Assembly (NCBI GenBank): GCA_008501785.1
Contig: QQUD01001050.1
Span: 1-5,914 of the forward strand
Direction: 5' to 3'
Source: Chloroflexota bacterium
GTDB taxonomy: Bacteria; Chloroflexota; Anaerolineae; Promineifilales; Promineifilaceae
Length of the DNA stretch: 5,914 nucleotides
Each line of letters opens with the position of its first letter. Within the stretch, counting starts at the first letter, position 1. Made by a program: the position numbers and the translations under genes. Positions 3,387 to 5,914 of this stretch are shown piece after piece. Under the pieces are notes generated by a model, which had not been told where the DNA came from, did not search any database, and saw only the letters and a list, made by a program, of their open reading frames with translations.

Positions 3387-5914
3387 GTTACCGCTGGTGC
3401 AAATGCCGGTATTTGCACTGCCGGGAGTTGCTTCACACATGGTTCCCCAATCGCCTGTGCCATCGGTTTGGCGACCATAGGCCATGTCAGTGGTTTGGGT
3501 GGTAAACGTAACTGAATCAATTTGAGTAAGCCCATCTGCGCCCAAAAGTGCCACACTTTCGCCATTGGCGCTCAGTTTGAAGTTGGTGTGCTGATCGCCT
3601 TGCTCGGTGTCGTTATCGGCATAGAAGAGCAAGAAGCCACCACCCAGAATGGTTAAACCAGTCGGGATTTGGAATTGGGTCGGGTCTGTTAAGTCGTCGG
3701 TTAAATACAGGCCACCCAGATCAATGGCTTCTGAACCAGGGTTGTAAAGTTCAATCCAGTCGGGATAACTATCTGCCTCATCGGGGTCTGCCAGCGTCGT
3801 GTCGTTGTCGGCCATCAACTCGTTTATGTATAAAGTAGGTGCTTCGTAGCCAATGATATAACTGTAGGCGCTGGTGGGTGCATTTGCCGGTTCGGTGGTT
3901 GTGAAGCTTTCATTGTCGGCGGCCTCAAGGTAGTAAGTGACTGTTGTGTTGTCGGCCTGAGCTGGAATGGTGGCGGTATAACTGTCGCTGCCCTGATCGG
4001 TCATCGTAACGGCCGTATAGCTGCCGCCGATGCTGTACCAGAGGGTGGCTGAGTTAAGGGTGACATCATCTGTGATAACGGCCGTTACCGTCACATCATC
4101 CGAGGCCGCAGGAACGGTAGGCGAATGGCTGACAGTAGAGATGATCGGAGCTGTGCCACACGGCTCGTTGCTGGCTCCCGGCGTTGATGAAGTAAAGAAA
4201 GTCCAAGTGTCGCCGCCATCTGGGCAGCGGCCTTCAGAAGTGTCGGCCGTTTGCTCACCAAACGTGTAGCTATCGATTAAAGTGGAGCCATCGGTATTGA
4301 AAATTGCCAAATCTTCACCACTGCTGCCCAGCTTAAATCCGATGTGGTTGGCTCCCTGTTCTGGGTCATTGTCGGCATAGAGAATCAGGTAGCCATTGGC
4401 CGGAATCGTAAGAGATTGGGTAATGGCGTGTTGCGTAGGGTCCGTCAAATCGTCCGTCAGGTACATGCCCTGCAAATCAATCTCCGTCGCACCGGCATTG
4501 TAAATTTCAAACCAGTCAGGATAGCCTGTCCCGTCAGGGTCTTGCAAGGTTGTATCATTATCGGCCATAAACTCATTGATGAACAGCGTTCCTGACAGGT
4601 CCGTTATCGCTAAAGAAGCGCAGTCGAGTGTGTAGTTGGTGAGTTCACTTTGTAGATAATCGGCTCGCTGCTGCACAAAATAACTCAAACCGTAGATCGT
4701 GTCTCTGCCATCTTGAATATTGGTGGTTAGATTCGACTCGAATTGGGCGTTGGAATACAGTTTATTGGGATCTGCATACAAATCGGTACGAATCAGGTTT
4801 GCCAATTCGCCGATGCGGGCCTCCATGGTAGTCTCGTCAAAACCTGCGTCTAGCATTTGATCGAGGTAACAAAGGTAGTTGTTGTTATAGTCGTCATTGG
4901 CCCAGAGGTTTTCCATTAACGGCCGTTCTTCATCATCCCCTGGCCTGGTGGCAGTCGGCAGCCAGAAAGGGTCCAATTCCAAAGGATTATCTCCCGACGA
5001 TACAAACATTGTAAATCGGCCAAATGATTCGTTGGTATCCCAAGGGATGTGGGTAAACTGCCCGGTGTCATCCCGGTCGTACAAGTAATAGTTGTGAGCC
5101 GAGCCATTGTACGAATCGAGATTAACAAACAGATTGTTCAATGCCAATCCTTGCAGCCCGTTCTCAACATCAAATAGCGGTTCTAGATTCGTCGGAAAAT
5201 CAGCAGCCGAACTGTTGTTAAGGGTGTCGATGAACGTGACCAACTGAGAGTAGTCGTTGGCGGTTTCATTGGTTTTCAAGACATAGTTGTTGTAATAAGT
5301 TGTCTCATCAGAACCTAACCAGGTCAGGTCTGAACCAAAGTCGTCGTTTGCGTCGGCAGCATCGCTGGCGGCTCCCTTGAATAGGTTGCCATCTTCATCG
5401 TCGCCAAAGCGGTTTTGGACAAAGGTTTTGTCAACCTGCTCAACGGCCGTATACAAACCATAATATTCGCCGTTGACGTAAACTTTGGTGTGAACGGCTC
5501 GAGGGGCCGATACAAAATCGCCTGCAAAGTCAAGGAACAATTTCTCCCGCAGCATGGTCGGGTCTTTGAATCCATTGTTCAGATTGAGTTTTTTCAAGTC
5601 GTAGAAGACAAGCTCGTCGTTATCTTCATCATACTCATCAAAATCAATTTTGAATGATTTTTTGATGCTGTTTGCGTTAAAGGAAGAGTTTCCTTTGAAG
5701 CGCACCCCCACCGTGGCAATGGTCACGCCATCGGCCGAAAAACTGGCGGGAAAGTATGGATCATCTGCGTCATTGGCGTGGCTCTCATACAGCGTAGCGT
5801 ACCAGCCATCTGTGCCATAATCGGCGTTGTCAAAAGTAAGATAAATTTCGTGAACATAGCTGTCGTCAAAAAAGGCGTCGCTGGCATCGGCCTGTGCGAG
5901 CGCGGTTTGATTTG
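3351..5914 (-). CDS. CotH-family kinase with two lamin-tail domains, secreted (5' end cut by window)
   Basis: An open frame enters at the right edge and ends at TAG 3351-3353, giving 853 codons. The GTG at 5724-5726 is an internal Val, because 62 coherent codons precede it. The first visible residues (QTALAQADASDAFFDD) look like the end of a signal peptide, so the true start is probably only some tens of bases beyond the window. Counting from the first whole codon, the CotH domain spans ~20-430: RFKGNSS (Lys73), SFKIDFDEY (Lys88), YYGLYTAVE, LDSYNG (Asp266), HNYYLYD and IPWDTNESFG (Asp292). Then come lamin-tail domain 1 (~443-585), an Ig/FN3-like spacer (~586-693), lamin-tail domain 2 (~694-838) and a tail ending YVIYLPIVVNP. 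CotH kinases phosphorylate exported proteins; lamin-tail domains on bacterial surface proteins are thought to bind partners or envelope. A divergent paralogue of the lipoprotein CotH gene, with the same 26-residue Asp-Asp spacing. Substrate unknown. Confidence 0.92.
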   Translation of the reverse strand, partial: NQTALAQADASDAFFDDSYVHEIYLTFDNADYGTDGWYATLYESHANDADDPYFPASFSADGVTIATVGVRFKGNSSFNANSIKKSFKIDFDEYDEDNDELVFYDLKKLNLNNGFKDPTMLREKLFLDFAGDFVSAPRAVHTKVYVNGEYYGLYTAVEQVDKTFVQNRFGDDEDGNLFKGAASDAADANDDFGSDLTWLGSDETTYYNNYVLKTNETANDYSQLVTFIDTLNNSSAADFPTNLEPLFDVENGLQGLALNNLFVNLDSYNGSAHNYYLYDRDDTGQFTHIPWDTNESFGRFTMFVSSGDNPLELDPFWLPTATRPGDDEERPLMENLWANDDYNNNYLCYLDQMLDAGFDETTMEARIGELANLIRTDLYADPNKLYSNAQFESNLTTNIQDGRDTIYGLSYFVQQRADYLQSELTNYTLDCASLAITDLSGTLFINEFMADNDTTLQDPDGTGYPDWFEIYNAGATEIDLQGMYLTDDLTDPTQHAITQSLTIPANGYLILYADNDPEQGANHIGFKLGSSGEDLAIFNTDGSTLIDSYTFGEQTADTSEGRCPDGGDTWTFFTSSTPGASNEPCGTAPIISTVSHSPTVPAASDDVTVTAVITDDVTLNSATLWYSIGGSYTAVTMTDQGSDSYTATIPAQADNTTVTYYLEAADNESFTTTEPANAPTSAYSYIIGYEAPTLYINELMADNDTTLADPDEADSYPDWIELYNPGSEAIDLGGLYLTDDLTDPTQFQIPTGLTILGGGFLLFYADNDTEQGDQHTNFKLSANGESVALLGADGLTQIDSVTFTTQTTDMAYGRQTDGTGDWGTMCEATPGSANTGICTSGNYVIYLPIVVNP
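3399..3833 (-). other. Lamin-tail domain 2 of the large CotH protein
   Basis: About 145 codons beginning LYINELMADNDTTL and ending GSANTGIC. It repeats domain 1 feature by feature (INELMADN, YPDWIELYN, IDLGGLYLTDDLTDPTQ, LLFYADND, NFKLSANGESVALL, TPGSAN). The two copies differ at many silent sites, so the duplication is old rather than recent. Confidence 0.85.
4009..4016. repeat. Iterated palindrome core ACGGCCGT, copy 5
   Basis: Core with flanks A and A in the Ig-like spacer of the large CotH gene, read as Tyr-Thr-Ala-Val. Confidence 0.65.
4076..4087. repeat. Iterated palindrome TAACGGCCGTTA, copy 6
   Basis: Twelve-base perfect palindrome in the same spacer, 69 bp from copy 5, read as Val-Thr-Ala-Val. 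Confidence 0.75.
4158..4586 (-). other. Lamin-tail domain 1 of the large CotH protein
   Basis: About 143 codons beginning LFINEFMADNDTTL and ending GASNEPC. Lamin-tail signatures are INEFMADN, YPDWFEIYN, IDLQGMYLTDD, IPANGYLILYAD, GFKLGSSGEDLAIF, then a closing GRCPDGGDTW...TPGASN. It is a beta-sandwich module by family knowledge. Confidence 0.85.
4918..4927. repeat. Iterated palindrome AACGGCCGTT, copy 7
   Basis: Full ten-base palindrome in the CotH domain of the large protein, read as Glu-Arg-Pro-Leu, a different frame from copies 5 and 6. Confidence 0.75.
5443..5450. repeat. Iterated palindrome core ACGGCCGT, copy 8
   Basis: Core with flanks A and A, read as Tyr-Thr-Ala-Val in the conserved YGLYTAVE motif of the large CotH protein. 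Confidence 0.6.

Larger units (their letters stand above)
3834..4157 (-). other. Ig/FN3-like spacer between the lamin-tail domains
   Basis: About 108 codons with alternating beta-strand character: ISTVSHSPTVPAASDDVTVT, then ATLWYSIGG, then TATIPAQ...TVTYYLEAADN. This pattern is usual for Ig-like or fibronectin-type modules that link lamin-tail domains in secreted bacterial proteins. Two of the iterated ACGGCCGT palindromes fall here, 69 bp apart. Confidence 0.65.

Noticed and set aside
3279..3515. Plus-strand 78-residue frame starting in the hairpin
   Set aside because: Its start lies within the inverted repeat and the rest is antisense to the end of the large CotH gene. No Shine-Dalgarno site.
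4244..4249. CGGCCG at 4244 and at 5732 as further copies of the iterated palindrome
   Set aside because: Only the six-base centre matches and the flanking A/T pair of the octamer is missing (TCGGCCGT and TCGGCCGA).
3351..5726. GTG at 5724-5726 as the start of the large CotH protein
   Set aside because: Sixty-two in-frame codons upstream to the window edge continue the same fold (VHEIYLTFDN and on), and the GTG lies inside the beta strand leading to the KGNSS motif.

Overview
The window holds four protein genes, all on the minus strand. Reading in the direction of transcription (high to low coordinates), they are: a secreted CotH-family protein kinase with two lamin-tail domains (3351 to beyond 5914, 5' end outside the window); a VTC-domain polyphosphate-polymerase-like protein (2249-3079); a DUF4956 membrane protein (1633-2265); and a second CotH-family kinase with a lipoprotein-type signal (1618 to before 1, 3' end outside the window). 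No RNA gene, CRISPR array or transposase gene was seen, and no plus-strand frame looks real.

Organism: a bacterium of middling GC content. Three things point, without proof, to Chloroflexota (Anaerolineae or Herpetosiphon-like): the Tyr-Leu-Pro-Ile-Val-Val C-terminus of the large secreted protein, which resembles tails I know from secreted proteins of that phylum; the style of its lamin-tail and Ig-like modules; and a genome-style iterated palindrome, AACGGCCGTT. No marker gene in the window settles the taxonomy.

Layout: 1-1618 lipoprotein CotH kinase, 1633-2265 DUF4956 and 2249-3079 VTC form a tight operon (17-bp overlap, then a 14-bp gap, each gene with a clear Shine-Dalgarno site). 3080-3350 is the only real intergenic region. 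It carries the probable operon promoter next to the VTC gene, then a 10-bp-period CACAGAG array, a pure purine tract and a perfect 20-bp-arm hairpin. 3351-5914 is the large CotH/lamin-tail protein.

How the genes may work together: CotH proteins are atypical kinases that phosphorylate exported proteins. VTC domains make polyphosphate from ATP in eukaryotes. DUF4956 is a small multi-pass membrane protein that tends to travel with both. The set looks like a membrane-centred module for phosphorylating, or adding phosphate polymer to, something at the cell surface, with one kinase tethered by lipid and one carrying surface-binding domains. The substrate and product are unknown. The most unusual DNA-level signal is the ACGGCCGT palindrome: eight copies in under 6 kb, all inside genes and in all three reading frames.
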